Notes under the pieces: model-generated
The model's database searches: none
What the model was told of the DNA's origin: nothing
The model's input: only the letters and a program-made list of their open reading frames with translations
In this document: positions 63,819 through 64,000 of the stretch, piece after piece
How positions within the stretch are numbered: the stretch's first letter is position 1
Layout: every line of letters starts with the position of its first letter
Assembly (NCBI GenBank): GCA_050084515.1
Contig: CM114271.1
Coordinates: 10,354,001-10,418,000 of the forward strand
DNA length: 64,000 bases
Reading direction: 5' to 3'
Origin: Blasia pusilla
Lineage: Eukaryota > Marchantiophyta > Marchantiopsida > Blasiales
Position numbers and translations under genes: made by a program

Positions 63819-64000
63819 GTCGTGTCGAGAATCTTTCTTCGAGCAAGGGCGGGCCTTCTAGCTGCGGTAGATGCGGTCGATGCAAGGTGAACTCTCTAAT
63901 AAGTTCTCCTTTTTCAATACAAAATTATGATGTACACTCTCCATTCTCTCACGACAAGTATCACGAATGGAAGTGTCGAGGCGATCACTTCTTCGTAACA
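63819..64000 (-). mobile_element. 5' LTR of element E (runs off the window)
   Basis: The first 182 bases of the LTR, read from its inner end, are identical to 56602-56783. The rest, about 1.1 kb, lies outside the window. Confidence 0.95.

Overview
This window looks like nuclear DNA from a plant with a large, transposon-packed genome. The evidence is Ty1/copia and Ty3/gypsy retrotransposons with plant-style primer-binding sites, a CACTA (tnp2-type) transposon carrying the plant-specific DUF4218/DUF4216 complement, MULE-like transposase remnants, a LINE, solo LTRs with clean 5-bp target-site duplications (TSDs), and long GA/TC microsatellites. I see no rRNA or tRNA gene and no convincing intact host gene. 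One broken multi-exon sequence of unknown function (about 34870-37130, minus) is the only candidate. The species cannot be fixed from the sequence. The gypsy element at 41.0-46.4 kb resembles elements I associate with streptophyte algae and early-diverging lineages, which fits a non-angiosperm better than a core angiosperm, but that is recollection and not a test.

Layout, left to right. 131-7325 (minus): a decayed Ty3/gypsy element with a 3' LTR, an extra coiled-coil ORF after the integrase, then IN, RNase H, RT and protease; it is broken inside the protease by a Ty1/copia element (7326-13496, minus). The copia element is itself split by a solo LTR (10562-11729, TSD TAACC), giving three nested insertions. 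13.5-16.0 kb (plus): a gypsy gag with its polypurine tract and 3' LTR but no pol. 16.5-20.2 kb (minus): a MULE-like transposase with a SWIM zinc finger, interrupted by an array of about 16 imperfect palindromes. 21.1-21.7 kb: a (CT)n tract facing a (GA)n tract. 22.3-30.1 kb (plus): a CACTA transposon carrying a solo LTR (24075-25081, TSD AGTAT). 32.2-33.2 kb: gag of a second gypsy family, broken by a second MULE segment (33.2-34.4 kb). 34.9-38.4 kb: the unknown gene and nearby duplications. 39.3-40.4 kb: a second array of palindromes built on GGAACTNAAGTTCC.

41.0-46.45 kb (plus) is the most interesting part. It is a Ty3/gypsy-like element whose pol carries a C5 cytosine DNA methyltransferase domain (motifs I, IV with the catalytic Pro-Cys, VI Glu-Asn-Val, VIII-like and IX/X-like) between the protease region and the integrase, and a complete C4HC3 PHD finger at the C-terminus. 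RT and RNase H are missing from this copy. All four stop codons I traced in the methyltransferase region look like C-to-T changes at CG or CHG sites.

46.5-49.5 kb holds short dispersed repeats, more palindromes and a solo LTR (48477-49508, TSD CTGGT). 49.65-51.96 kb is a coiled-coil ORF split by another solo LTR (50613-51894, TSD ATACT). 52.6-56.2 kb (minus) is a LINE with endonuclease, RT and a C-terminal zinc motif. 56602 to the window end (minus) is a nearly complete gypsy element whose two LTRs are identical over the 182 bases visible in both.

The parts interact as a nested series of insertions and do not form a pathway. Most reading frames are broken, several catalytic residues are substituted, and solo LTRs show that LTR-LTR recombination has removed much sequence.
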